Assembly: GCA_013398295.1 (NCBI GenBank)
Contig: VZSF01001309.1
Location: 1,017,127 to 1,081,126, forward strand
DNA length: 64,000 bases
Reading direction: 5' to 3'
Origin: Chionis minor
Taxonomy: Eukaryota; Chordata; Aves; Charadriiformes; Chionididae
Of the stretch, positions 1 to 11,560 are shown in pieces. The translations under genes and the position numbers were made by a program. Under the pieces are notes generated by a model that ran no database searches, was not told where the DNA came from, and saw only the letters and a list, made by a program, of their open reading frames with translations. Numbering within the stretch: the first letter of the stretch is position 1; each line of letters opens with the position of its first letter.

Positions 1-1949
1 CGTAAATGAGAAACGGAGAGAGAGGGAGGAAGAGCTACAAAGAAAAAGGAGAGACTACTAAAGAAATAAGCCCCCCTGTACAGACAGCCTGACGCCAGAT
101 GGCTTCTTCTAATAAATATTCAACCTTAACTCAGTTCCCATGTAACTTTGTTGTAAAGCTGCCAGCACACCCACACAGATCTGGGCCAGCAAAATGATTA
201 CAGTAGTACAAACAAAATAGTGCAATAGAGGAAACAGGCAGACAGGGTCCTGTATACAGAAAGACAGAGCTGTAAAGATGTGAGTTGATGAACCTTTAGA
301 TTTAATACTGAGAAACTTAAAATAATGACTTGGGCAGAGGGGAGAAAAACCTTGGGAGGTGGGGGGAGGGAAAAAAAAAAAGGACTTATTTTTTCCTCGC
401 TGTTGCCTTTATTGTTGGGAATACAGAGAACATCATTCTGTTAAGACAGCAAATGAGACGCTATAAATCAGTCGCTATTCTGCATATTTTCTGTATTCAG
501 CTGGAATTCAGATACCTTGCCTGAAATCATAGCCCAGCTTAAATTTCCGCTGTCTGTTGTCCTCACATGGGGCACAAGTTAAAAAGGAAGATTTTGTGCA
601 TGACATTTGTTATATTAATTGGAAAAAAAAAGAGGAGATTTGGTATATTTTTCTTAAGAAAGCACTGGCTCAGTGCTCAAAAACATGCATTTCAGTTGTG
701 CGAGTGTTTTTGCCCCAAGCTCTTTAATTTCAAAATTGGATTATGAGATCTGAATATCAGAACACACCATGTTGGCAACCCCAAAACTATTTAAATAGGA
801 CCCTGACCAAATCACGATCTAGTGCTAAGATTAGGAGTGGGGAAAAAAAGGCAATGAAAAAGGACACGCTTTGCAGACAGGCATCTAATGATAACACGAA
901 GCAAGAAAATAGATCCAGATCAGAAAATAAATTTTAAAAAATGCTAAGGGTTCATACTACCAATTTCTGGGATCTGTTTCATGCAGAATATCTCCATTTT
1001 AGAGGCAGGGAAAAAGCAGGTAGCCAACTCAAAACTTCTACCTGCAGTTAAGGTGGTTATTTATCAACCACCTATGGGGCAGCAATGGGTCAGGTAGCTA
1101 AAAATTATGCATTTACTTTGACAGAGTGTCAGCCTGAGGCAAAGCTCTTCTTTCGGGACAACGCAGCCTTTTGGTGTTATAAGCTAACTCGTGGTGCTCC
1201 TGGAAGGGCATAATTTTGGATGATACAGAAGAGTATAAATAGAATTAATAAGACAGAACTTTAAAAAAAAAAGACGGTGGGGGGGAGGTACGGTGAACGT
1301 CAGAAAATATTTCCTGGTTGTGAGAGCTTCCCTCTGCAAAGCAGATCGACAAGGAGATGTGGTAGGCTGTAGAGTCAGGCTTTCACCACTTCCCTCGGGA
1401 GATTGTCACTGTGGAGGTTTTAAAAACAAAGCTGAACTCAGCACTAGTAAATATGCTGCAGGGAATAACCCTGTGTTGGGCAAGGAATGGACAAGATCAA
1501 TTAACAGATCTCTTCTATGTCTACTTTCTATTATTTTTGACTGTTGGGAAGAAAACTTTACTAGAGAAAAGCCTAAACCTCCCTCCACCCCCCGCCTTTT
1601 CTTTTAAAAAGAGAACAGGCTATATCACATTGCAAGCTCATGTCTGAAGCTCTGTTCATTACAACCGCTAAGTCTCTCCCCACCAGTTTTGCTCTGCTCG
1701 CCCTCTATCCCCACTATTATTGAGAAGCACTGGAAAGAATTTCCTGGAGAGAGGGGAAAAAAAAAAACCAAGAGAGATCTGGATCTCTCTTATTTCTGAT
1801 CTTTCCAGGCCCCTTTATAATATTCATCTATTCTGAGCAGTGTTTGACACTTCCTTCCCACCCACCCCCATTAGGAATCAGCTGTGGATTGCCTCCTTGT
1901 GCTCCTTCTTCTTCAGCCTTAAGGTACACATTACGATTCTATTCTTATC
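1..1949. other. Gene-free unique DNA
   Basis: No open frame here exceeds about 104 codons and none gives a recognisable domain. Simple-sequence spots are a purine run ending in 11 A at 371-381, an A run at 1757-1767 and a C/T-rich run near 1576-1602. I see no repeat family, RNA gene or promoter that I can support. Confidence 0.6.
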
Positions 1950-2162
1950 CAGAGCGCGATAGCATCAAACGAGGGAAGCAGGCGGAGGACGGCGGGCAGG
2001 CATCTTGGTAAGCTCCACGCCTGGAGAAATGCACACCTTTTGTTTGTGGCTAGCAGGATGAAAGCCACGCGATGGAGCCGGACACAAATCTGTCAGCCCT
2101 TGGGAAAACACCACTGCTGAAGCCGCTAATGACGCGCCTCCTCGGCGCTGCGTACCGCAAGC
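1950..2162. other. CpG-rich patch in AT-rich surroundings
   Basis: CpG dinucleotides cluster here (about 18 by eye in 210 bases), against few in the neighbouring kilobase. They include GCGCG near 1953, a GGCGGAGGACGGCGGG stretch near 1981-1996, and CGCGCC plus CGGCGC near 2132-2147. The patch contains CATCTTGGTAAGC near 2002, which has the form of a splice donor. It could be a small unmethylated regulatory islet or a non-coding first exon; composition alone cannot decide. No recognisable coding frame crosses it. Confidence 0.4.
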
Positions 2163-3038
2163 ACATCAAACAAGTCCTTCATTGACTATGCTGGCTTGAA
2201 GTTCAAGATATCTATCCTTACCTTAATAAACCAGGCCTACGATGCTGAAAAATCCCCGTATAAAGCTTAGAGGTTCAGGGTCACCACTTAGACTCCTCCG
2301 GCACTAAGCTTCATTCTGCAGACAAAATTGGATCAAAATTAGGGCTAACTTCAAAATCAATTTAAATCCTCCCCACGCTCTTTTTGTTAAAATATATGCC
2401 ATCTATTTAAGGGATTACAACCAAAACACGCGGATTTCTTTCTTGTGGAGAGGCAGAGAGATGAGCCCATGGCTAAGTAGAGCATTTCCCTGCGGGCTCG
2501 GGTGCCACGGGGTGACCGTACAGTCACACGGCAGAGCCCCGCTGGATCAATACGCAGGCTTTGATTTTTAGATCTGCTTGATTTGACACAGTGCCAAGTT
2601 TCTATTAGCATTGTTGGGTTCAGGAAAGGAAAGAGGCAAAGGGAAACCAGGAGAGAAGGAACACAGAGAAAAATAAATAGCAAAGAGACAACGGCAGAAA
2701 GGAAAGTGTGGACACAGCAGGTTCTATCCATCCTCTCCATGTCGTCCTCGTTTCCACTCGCACCCCTCTCTCTCTGGAGGAAATATGGTACAGGTGCCAC
2801 TGCCTCACCAGCAAGCAGGGCTGGAAGCAAACCTCAGCCCTCCCTGGCTTCTCAGCCAAGCACCAGCATAAATCAAAGAAAGTACAAAACAAGGAAGAAA
2901 GCGAACTGTGGGCATGAGGAACAAAAAGGAATGAGAAGGGAGCTCTGCGATGCCTGAAGGCACCCAGGACGTAAGAGCAAGAGGAGGTTCCAGTGAATCA
3001 CTTTTCACTGCATCTCCATTGGGGGTCAGCCCCTGTGA
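2163..3038. other. Gene-free unique DNA before the CR1
   Basis: A 147-codon frame on the minus strand (2387-2830) and a 124-codon frame on the plus strand (2583-2957) overlap each other and show no domain, so I treat both as chance. Nothing else is recognised. Confidence 0.6.
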
Positions 3039-3449
3039 ATTACAGAATAGAATAGTTTGAGTTGGAAGTGACCTTTAAAGGTCATCTAGTCCAAGCCCCC
3101 TGCCTTGAGCAGGGACATCTGCAACTAGACCAGGTCACTCAGAGCCCTGTCCAACCTGACCTGGAATGTTTCCGGGGATGGGACATCTACCACTTCTCTG
3201 AGTAACCTGGGCCAGTGTCTCACCATCCTCAGTGTAAAAAAATTCATCCTTATATCTAGTCTGAATCGTCTCTCTTTTAGTTTAAAGCCATCACCCCTTG
3301 TCCTATCACAACAGGCCCTACTGAAAAGTCCATCCCCATCTTTCCTGAAGGTCCCTTTTAAGTACTAGAAGGCTTATATGAGAAGTTATAGGATATGCTA
3401 TAGGGTATGCCCAGAGCCTTCTCTTCTCCAGGCTAAACAAGCCCAACTT
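3039..3449 (-). mobile_element. CR1 LINE retrotransposon, 3' fragment
   Basis: This is a 5'-truncated copy of CR1, the dominant avian non-LTR retrotransposon, lying on the minus strand with its 3' end at the left. Read on the plus strand it starts with a remnant of the CAYAGAAT-type octamers (TACAGAATAGAAT, 3041-3053). It continues with the conserved TTGGAAGTGACC / GGTCATCTAGTCC block (3064-3092), ACTAGACCAGGTCACTC, CTTCTCTGAGTAACCTGGGCC, TTTAAAGCCATCACCCCTTG (about 3281-3300) and GAGCCTTCTCTTCTCCAGGC. Similarity fades after CAAGCCCAACTT near 3449. A full CR1 is about 4.5 kb, so only the 3' end (UTR and perhaps the end of ORF2) survives. Substitutions and a small internal tandem duplication (3387-3410) mark it as an old, inactive copy. 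Confidence 0.95.
3387..3410. repeat. 12-bp tandem duplication inside CR1
   Basis: TATAGGATATGC (3387-3398) is followed directly by TATAGGGTATGC (3399-3410), with one mismatch. It sits where the usual CR1 sequence has a single short TATAAGG-like block, so it probably arose after insertion by slippage. Confidence 0.75.
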
Positions 3450-5108
3450 GAAAACCTTGCCCACGTCCCTTCCCCTCCTGCCATGGAGCAGGGAGGTCAG
3501 GTTTGCCCCTACTGCAGCCAGAATGGCTACGGAAGTAGGGAGAGGCTGGTGGAACCAAGGTCCTCCAAGGCTTCTAGCTGGAAGGAGAAGCAGTAGCATC
3601 ACTATCCCAGTGAGATGCTGGCTAGGGTCAACTTCTCAGCTCGTGTAAGCAACCTAGATGAACACTTAGCTATCATGACAGCCTTGGTCCTGCAGCTCCT
3701 GGCGGTGTCCACCTGAGCAACCACTGAGCTGGCACACTCAGCACCTTGCTGGAAACCAACAGGATTCATTAGGAGGGCATGTGGCTGGGTGCCTTATGTC
3801 CACATAGCCCAGCCACCATCCCCTTCGACTTCTTCCAAGTGGGGTATTCATCTGCCTGGAAGAGCAGCAAACCTTGCTATTGCAACCAAATGGGGAAAAA
3901 AAAAAAAAAAGGTCAGAGGTGACAAAATTGATCCCATTTAAGACTTTTTTTTCCAAAAACTCTGTGTTGTCTTAGAAATGCAAACAGTTGTTTTGGACAT
4001 GAGACCAAGCAGAACGCGGTGTTGATGCTCTCAGCCATTAGTTTATAAATTGAATAAGATAGATGTGTTCATTCATATGAACTAATGTAGTTTTTCTTAT
4101 GAAGGTTTCGTATTATACAAATCCATTAGCATATTTACAAATTAATCTTCCCTTAGGAAGAAAAAAGATCAAAGATTTACAGAAGGAAGTGCTTTATTAC
4201 TTTTAAACTGCCTTTTTTTTTTAAAGAAAGAGAAAAAGAAATGAAGGGAAATTATGTTGAACCATAAATGTTTCTTTATGACTACTGTACAGCAGCTTTG
4301 TGGGAGATTTAAATTTACTAAAGGGCAAGGGGGACTTTAAGCCATCTATATGAGTTCAGTATTAAAAATATATATACATGACAGGTGCCCATATAAGTTC
4401 ATGCAGTACAAAATATTCCATAAATGAGCTCATTTATCTGAGTAATTTAAAAAGAGCTTCTGCACAAGGGGAGATATTTAGTATGAATTATAGTCCGTTT
4501 ACCTTTCATAAGTTTTTTCATCACTTCCCATACCTCCTTTGGTGCTACTGAAAATATCTGTAGTTATCAAGCGTTATATTCAACCTTGTTATTCCCTATT
4601 CCCAGGAAAGCCCTATTGGTGAAGTGACTCCATGTTCTCTTCCAGATACGCAGTTTGTAAAGCCCTGCATGCACAGTTATTTCTTCTTCATAGATGCCAG
4701 ATAAAACAAGATCAGGCAAAGAAATCTTATCTAAGCAAATAGTTTGAATAATAAAGAGTATTCCAGGTAAAGAAAAAAATCTGTAAGCTTGCCCTCATCA
4801 TTTAGATTTGACTGTTGTAAAAAATTCCTCTTTATATTTCCAGAATGATTTTGTACTATGGTTGAAAATACAGAGTAGTAGAGCAGCAAGGAAATGAAAT
4901 GAGATGCAAACCTTTAATGATTTATTAATAACCACTTTCTGAGACATTTCTAACTACTAAAGAGAAATCAGAACACTAAATACATTAAGATCTTCAGAAG
5001 GGGGAAAAGAAGGAGAAAAAAAAAAAAAGAACTATTGGAAAGTTAAAAAAATAACAGAAAATTTCCAAGGGGAAAAAACACCTGACAACTGAAGCATGGT
5101 TTAGGTAG
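3450..5108. other. Gene-free unique DNA between two CR1 fragments
   Basis: An A15 run lies at 3896-3910, and shorter A/T runs occur near 4203-4212 and 5018-5029. The frames at 3378-3648 extend out of the CR1 and are not genes. No RNA gene or further repeat family is recognised. Confidence 0.6.
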
Positions 5109-5188
5109 AGCTGCTTCTGCCCTGGGACAGGAGTTGAAACTAGATGACCTCTGAAACCCCTCCCAGAAGTAAGTTTCATACTTCTATG
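5109..5188 (+). mobile_element. CR1 LINE, short degraded 3' end
   Basis: The stretch GAAACTAGATGACCTCTGAA (5136-5155), followed by CCCCTCCCAG and ending in CTTCTATG (5181-5188), matches the layout of the CR1 3' terminus: a GGACTAGATGACCTC...CCCTTCCAACCC block followed by ATTCTATG-type octamers. Here it lies in the plus orientation. Only about 80 bases and one octamer-like unit survive. It is opposite in orientation to the CR1 about 1.7 kb upstream, so it is a separate insertion. It is old and non-functional; the exact 5' boundary is uncertain. Confidence 0.7.
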
Positions 5189-6049
5189 CTGAAATGTTTG
5201 ATCTTTTGCAACGCATACTTTTTTTTTTTAATACTTTAGGATATATTCCAAAGGAAAACGTCAATGATATTACAAAGACTAAGATTAAATCACCATTCAT
5301 CAACAGAATAATTCTCATTTTCTCATCTATCTCAAATATAACATCTTTCACTTCTTGGAGCATCCTGAAAAATTGGTGTTACATTGAAAAGGAACAGTAC
5401 CTGGATAACCGCCACCTCTCCTCCTCCTCTTCACGACATGAATAAAGCCTTTTCACAGCAGGACAGCTGTGGTTTTACTGTGCTGGACATACGGACACAA
5501 AGAAGCCATCTGCAGAGAGGTCACTGCCAGGCAGTAAAAGGTTTCACAGTATCACATGTCAGGAGAGAAAGAGGACATCGGTAAACACGCTGCTAAGATT
5601 TTAACGCTGTTTGAAAAGCTGTGTATTCACTCTTCTAGTGACTAGCCTGAAGCCTACATGGGAAACCAAACTGGACCTGTTCTCCTCCCTAGCCCTCCTC
5701 TTCCAAAAATCTTCTCCCCCTTCATCCGAGCTCCACCTATCTCCATGAAGGATGCACGCTACCTTGAGCAAGCTTGAATGAAAAGATATTCTTCCTCTAA
5801 TCTGGAGTTGAGTTTAGTTGTAAAAAACTTCCACGTTCTCCTGTTTTCATTCAGGCATGCTCTCCCCAAATAATCAGGCAACATCTCTCTCTGTGCTCTT
5901 TTCCTCCGCTTTCCTGAAAGCGTCAGAGGGAAACTCTCCATAAGGATTCTCTGTAGAAGTTAGAGGGGAAATTCGGTGTCACTTTTTGTTTTCCTGCAGA
6001 CGTTGCATTTGGCTATCAGAACATTCACAGTTAGCAAATGAGAACTCTT
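5189..6049. other. Gene-free unique DNA
   Basis: A T10 run lies near 5220-5229. Short open frames on both strands give no recognisable protein. Nothing else is supported. Confidence 0.6.
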
Positions 6050-6182
6050 CAATGTCTCAGCCTACCCATCTGGGAAATCAATAAAAGATAAGACTACCCA
6101 TGCTTCAGGGCTATGAGGGTTGGTAAATGTTTCTAAAGTGCTTTGAAAACCTGGAAAGGTGCAACGTTTTTATAATGACCTC
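6050..6182 (+). mobile_element. MIR-like (CORE-SINE) fossil, 3' half
   Basis: The order of short blocks matches the core and tail of the amniote MIR SINE. CTCAG..CCCATCTGGGAAAT (6056-6079) corresponds to CTCAGTTTCCCCATCTGTAAAAT, and GACTACCCATGCTTCAGGG corresponds to TACCTACCTCACAGGG. CTATGAGGGTTGGTAAATG corresponds to TTGTGAGGATTAAATG, and AAAGTGCTTTGAAAACCTGG (6135-6154) corresponds to the AAAGYGCTTTGAAAACCTG tail. The head with the tRNA-like promoter is missing or unrecognisable. Related L2 LINE tails share this 3' part, so L2 is the main alternative. MIR copies are scarce and very old in birds. Confidence 0.55.
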
Positions 6183-8444
6183 AATACTTTGCAGTTCTAC
6201 AGAATATTTTATTCCAACACCTTAAGCTATTGGAAACAACAAACCCCAACTGTGACACTCCTCTGAGATATTTGTAAGCAAAAAATTATATTCAGGTAAT
6301 GCTTAGTCCATCACATCTTCAATCAAAATAGTGACGTCAGGTACCATAATTTGTCATTCATACGATTTGTTAGTCCTGCTGAAGTCTATGAATCCTTCTT
6401 GTTGAAAAATATTATTGGCAAACCTATTCAGTAGATTAATGCTAATTAGCTGAGGGTAAGAGAGTTTTATATTACGCACAATTTGGCTCACAAAAGGAGA
6501 ATGACAAAGCAAAGAGACATGTTCTAGAGCCCACAGGAAGGAAGTCAATGGCTGAGGTTCAACTATAAAAAAAGTATATATATATATCAAGGAAAAAAGC
6601 CTTAGGCAAATATTCTCCTCTCAAACCAAGAAGCGTTTAAGGTTAGCACCTTACACTTCCCAGGCATTCAGCTCTTCAGCCATCACCACCTTGTTAAGGA
6701 TACTGACTACATCGCAGATGCGAGAGGAAGTTTTGCACCACAAGTTTTTCAGGTGAAAAAGTATGTCATCAATGAAGAAGAATTACAAGTCATTAAAGTG
6801 GAGTGCATGCTGTGCATGCCTCTTAAATTCAATATAGGGAATTAAGAAGTCAAATGCCTGTGGCATTAAATATGAATGATGAATGTGAGAAATAAAATAA
6901 GTAGAAGAGAAATCTATGTGTTTCATTACACGAGGTAGTTGTGCCACTGGCACCTTTTGCTTTTGTATGAGAAAAAAAATGGTTTAAGATTAAAAAGCAA
7001 AGAAAACTCAGCTTATTTTTAAGAAAATTCATATCAAATCTTGATGAGAATAAGAGATTAAGCATTTTCCAATTTAGATTCCATTCTGATAATCTGAAAA
7101 TATAACAGTGTGTGATACTTTATGAACCAGGAACTGAGAGGAATAGCACACATATCTTTCTTCGTAACAGGCTTCAAAAAGAACAGCCAGTATTTAAAAG
7201 AAAGAACACAAACTACAGAAAAAGAGAAATGTCAGAAGTGACACATTATCTCATTTTAAGGCATGCGTCTGACTCCTTCTTACAATATGAAGGATAAACA
7301 ACATGAGCCACAAAGGCTTCTGTGTGTATCATAAAACACACGGCATGGGAAACCACTTCTCTGGCTCTCTGAAGGAAATGGTTTCTTTCATCTCTGATCG
7401 AGTTTCAGAGGTATTATTATTTATTTATTTACAGACGAAGGTCTAGGAACCAAGTTCACCTCACCACTTTGCACAATAGATTGAGGAGTACATCTAGGCA
7501 GCAGCCTGACCGAGATGTGTAACTTTTTGAGCTATGTCCCAGGGATAGTTAGATGCTGCCTGCATATGGGACATCTCTTACGGACACCTAATGTTAAGCA
7601 AAAGTCTATTAATTCTCTGAAGGTGGTAGAATAAGCAACTGTACCCTAGAAAAATGAGAACTCAGAGTAGCCAGGCAGCATCTATAGGCAGTAAGAAAGG
7701 AAACAAAACAGATGGTTGGATTTTTTTTACAAGACACTGAACATGGTAGGAGAAGAACTATGAACTGGTCACCAGTCTCACCAGTGAGATAAGAGGTGAA
7801 AAGTGAAGGAATTATAAGGGTGCATTGGAAAGACCAGAATAGCTCAGTGAGAGGGGAAAACGTGTTTGCTTGCCTGTCTGAAGATTACAAGTTTCCAAGA
7901 CAATGTGGCACCCAGACAGTCAAATATCAATAAATTCTGATCCATTTTATATTACTTATGAGCAGATTTGGACACATAATGAAAACAGCAACTGCACGGA
8001 GACCTGCAAAAACATCTGTTCCAAATGAGCAAGTTTTGAAACTCTCCTACTGAAGCATAACTGTTGTTGCTGTTGATAAAATTCTGTTTTGTTGATTTTT
8101 AAGGATAAAGGCATGAATTATACATATGTATACACACACACAAAAATAATGTGCATGGTATATTTTGGCATACAGTATGTTTTCTGTCCCATATACTCTC
8201 CCCCAGGTTTTTCTCAACTTATTTTCAGGCACCAAACACGAGATGTTTGCGTCACGTGATTTCTTCTGCGCCACATTGTTGTGTGACAGATCACAACGTG
8301 GATGGCGTGGATCGCATCCCACTTAGCGGAACCGCTACGGAGGTGGAGTCAACACTTGGAACAAGACACTCACCGATCACAGAGAATCCGACAACAGGAG
8401 TAAACAATATGGGGGGCTCTTTTACATCACTTGGTAAGGTCTGG
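6183..8444. other. Gene-free unique DNA with small simple repeats
   Basis: It holds a (TA)n run at 6575-6587, an ATT/TTTA run at 7412-7430 and an alternating TATA/CACA run at 8120-8141. No gene or RNA is recognised. All open frames are short and overlap one another on both strands. Confidence 0.6.
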
Positions 8445-8523
8445 CTTTGTGCAGGCACCTAGAAAGGAGAGAATATTACAATTAACGCCCCAAACTTCAG
8501 GCTTTGCGCCTTTGTGCAGGCAC
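8445..8523. repeat. Short local direct repeat
   Basis: CTTTGTGCAGGCAC occurs at 8445-8458 and again at 8510-8523, 65 bases apart. A 14-base match at such short distance is unlikely by chance and suggests a decayed local duplication, though the bases between and around the copies are not obviously similar. Confidence 0.5.
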
Positions 8524-11099
8524 TGTGTCCTTCTACGAATTTGACAGGTTTTTTGATGTTTTGCATGCACTTTGTTACGGGGACAGGGTCACTGGAAGTT
8601 TTCACAGGCTTCCTTTGCAAAACAGCAGTTGTGGGAAAATCACAACTGTCAATCAGCCCCATCCACCACGTACAGAACGTGGTTGCTGGAATAATTCAGG
8701 TGGCACAGGGATCCTTGAGAATTTCAATCTGAATTAATCGTTTTGAAATAAGATTTCTTTCCCCCAGTGCCACAAACTAAAATGATGTAAGTGCAAAATC
8801 TCTGTAGTAAATTAGCGATAAAAGAATAAAACAGTTAAACGAATATATTTTTCATGCTTGAGGGCTGTGTGTTTAACAGTTTTCTAACTGTTCATTCATT
8901 TATATAAAAATACTTTGGTTATTATCTACTTGAGTTGAAATTAGATATTTAATTGACTGGAGGGAATGAAATCCGCTCACTTTTAAATAAGGCAATGATT
9001 TAAAAATATTCCTGTAAAGTGATTTGTAAGACCACACCAGCACTAGTTCTTGGCACACGTCCTTGTCTGTGTATATATTTTAAAAGCATGGTTGTTTTTA
9101 CAAATGTAGTACTGTGAGAGCTAACTTCTTCAGAAACATGTTTATCTTAATTAGGAAAGTCAACAGACTTCTAATGGGAAGAAATGCGTATTTTTCTCTG
9201 TGGTATCTAAAGCATCAAAGGCCTCGTTCTCATGCCAAACCAATCTTCCTTCCTGCCTGCCTTTCAAACCCAGGTGATTGCAGACAGCTGAGCAGACATT
9301 TTCCCAAAAGCTTCTATTGACCTGGCTCCAGTTCTTTCCCCTGCTCTGTCTCCTTTTCTATCCGCATGTCACTTCTCTTTCTCTTTCTGTGTATTTGTTG
9401 TATTTTTGCCTGAGGAAACCTAGGGATATTCATGGCACTGAGGCAAATAATGTGGAATTAAAAACTAAATTCTTCAGGCCTTATCCTAGCAACAGGACCA
9501 TCACCATCTGTTCAGAGGACAGGACTGCCATTATCCGCTGCATTCTTTGTACGTACTCCATCACCTGTGAGGGGAAAAACATTGCCCCTTATCCTGGGGT
9601 CTTTGTTTAAAAACAAAGTCGTCTGGTTCTTTCTGGTACCAATATATTTCATAAATGTGATATACAGTACATTTAAAGGGATTAGGCAGCAATAAAAGCC
9701 TTAAAAGCTTAAAAAAAAAATCTAAGGGAGGACATCTGCATGATAAACAACAAAAGCAAATATTGTTCAATTTAAATAAACAGTTGAGATTAATTGGTAA
9801 AAGTTCATACAAATTCCTTCATCTACTAAAAATGGCAGTAATGCAAACACTACACCTTTGAGTTTTGGATGATTTTACAGCAGTAAGAATTGTTACTAGG
9901 GTGTGGGGTTTTTTTTATTTAAACACCTAGTTTAAAATCTGCATTCCCCTATGTGCTGCAAAGGCCATTTGGGCTGTTCACAAACACTCCTCCAGCTGAA
10001 GTCCTAAAATACAGCAACAGAAGCTGAAGGGCTGCACACCTTTTATCCCAGGAAAATGTAAAGTTGCTCAAAGAGATAAAATGACGTATAAATTAATTTG
10101 AATCATCTTCTGCTCTTTAGGATTATAGTCCTTATTCCTCATTTCTTTCTGCTCTGTACAGTTGAACAAGGGCAAAAGTGAATGAGGGTGGAAGAGCTAA
10201 AAATCAGTGAATTAAAAAAAAAATTCCTGGAAATAAGAGCAGCAATCTTGACCTCATATTATGTTTTCAGTTAAAAATTATAATTTATAAAAGCTGGTTG
10301 ACTGTCTGTCTTTGTTGGTTTTTGCCACTTATAAACAAAGCTGCAGTCATATTTATTTCTCAGGGCTTACAGACACATTTGTGGTATGTAGCTTGGCAAC
10401 ATAAATTGGTAAAATCTGCCTGCTTCTACCCAATCTCCAAAGTGCTCATCCCATCCCATGCAGCCACCAATTGGAAAGATGGGGGTGCTTCATCTCCTCC
10501 TCCCGAGGGGAAAAAGCAAGGCAGAATGAAGCCCCCCAGCTCCTCGCAGCTTCACTACCCCCCCATCTTCCTCCTCCCAGAACACCAGCCGAAACTGCAC
10601 ACTCAGGAGGAGCAAACTCAGTGCAAACATGGTCCTCCCCACTTTCCACAGCCATTTTTCCCCCATTTCCAGTTTCATTGATTATCTTGATAAGCTTGCT
10701 CCTGTTTTATTGCAGGCAGGGCACCTGACAGATAGGAGTTACCATCCTACTTGGTGGACCACAGGACAAGACTTGTCCTAAATGAGCATTCAGCATCATC
10801 TAAACACAGAGGTTGAACCAAGCATGTCCTCCTTTTCACGTTAAAACTCAAGCCTGTTCGGTTTAGTTTTCCCACAAATATTTACAAGGACTGAGAACAC
10901 AAAAGAATCCAAGAGAAATGAAGAAATGACTTACCATTAAAAAACAAAACAAAATAAAGGGCTAAAAGTTGCGCTAGACTATTCATTTGATGCACTAATG
11001 ACTTTCACACCTCGGTCAAGCAATAACTTTTGGCTCAGCCAACCAGGTACTCAAGTTTAGGGAACCAAAGTGGTCAAAAGTGGAAGTTAAAAAAATTAT
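8524..11099. other. Gene-free unique DNA
   Basis: Pyrimidine-rich and A-rich spots occur near 9711-9720, 9909-9918 and 10212-10222. The 127-codon frame at 10298-10681 shows no domain and overlaps three other open frames, so I do not call it. No repeat family is recognised. Confidence 0.6.
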
Positions 11100-11560
11100 T
11101 CCACCTCTAAGAATTTGAAATGATTTGCACTGTGGAATAAATAATAAAGTCCTAAGCTGCCACCAACTTCTCTGTAAGCTTATGTGCAAGTGGGAAACTT
11201 CCTTGGAAGCCAGAGGGATCCCAGAAGACCCTCAGCTCCGGGTAGAGGCTGGTGCTTTAATTTAGCCCAAGAGGATTCAGCTTGCTCTGAGTCTAGGTGG
11301 CCTCAGATAGGATGACAGTTTGGCCAAATGTGAATGTAATTGTGTGTTTGAAATGGCCTCTCAATGGAAAATCCTTTTTAAATGGTACTACTTCGGCTGA
11401 ATTATCCACACATTTGTCAACACCGACATAAAGATTTATTTTAAAAGGCTTTGAAGCATTGTTTGGATTTTGGCTTTCTTACCAAACTACTAAACTTCTC
11501 ATCTTTGCATTCTTCCAATATTTCATAAAAGTAATAAACTGTTGTACATATTTACAAAAC
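11100..11560. promoter_or_regulatory. Possible regulatory block, weak
   Basis: This AT-rich but non-repetitive block lacks long homopolymers. It has several short AT-core motifs in a non-simple context: TTTAATTTAGCCCAAGAGG (11256-11274), TGAATGTAATTGTG near 11331, CTGAATTATCC near 11397 and AAGATTTATTTTAAAAGG near 11431. This is how vertebrate enhancers often look, but I can see no conservation from one genome, so the call is only a suggestion. Confidence 0.2.

Noticed and set aside
2387..2957. Open frames of 147 and 124 codons on opposite strands
   Set aside because: They overlap each other antisense, show no domain and have no supporting splice or start context.
3318..3648. Short frames over the CR1 end as a possible reverse transcriptase remnant
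   Set aside because: They run past the CR1 boundary, and the copy is mostly 3' UTR; no reverse-transcriptase motif is visible.
7412..7485. ATTATTATTT then GGTCTAGGAACC resembling a reptile retroposon tail
   Set aside because: The first half is a simple repeat and the rest matches only in patches.
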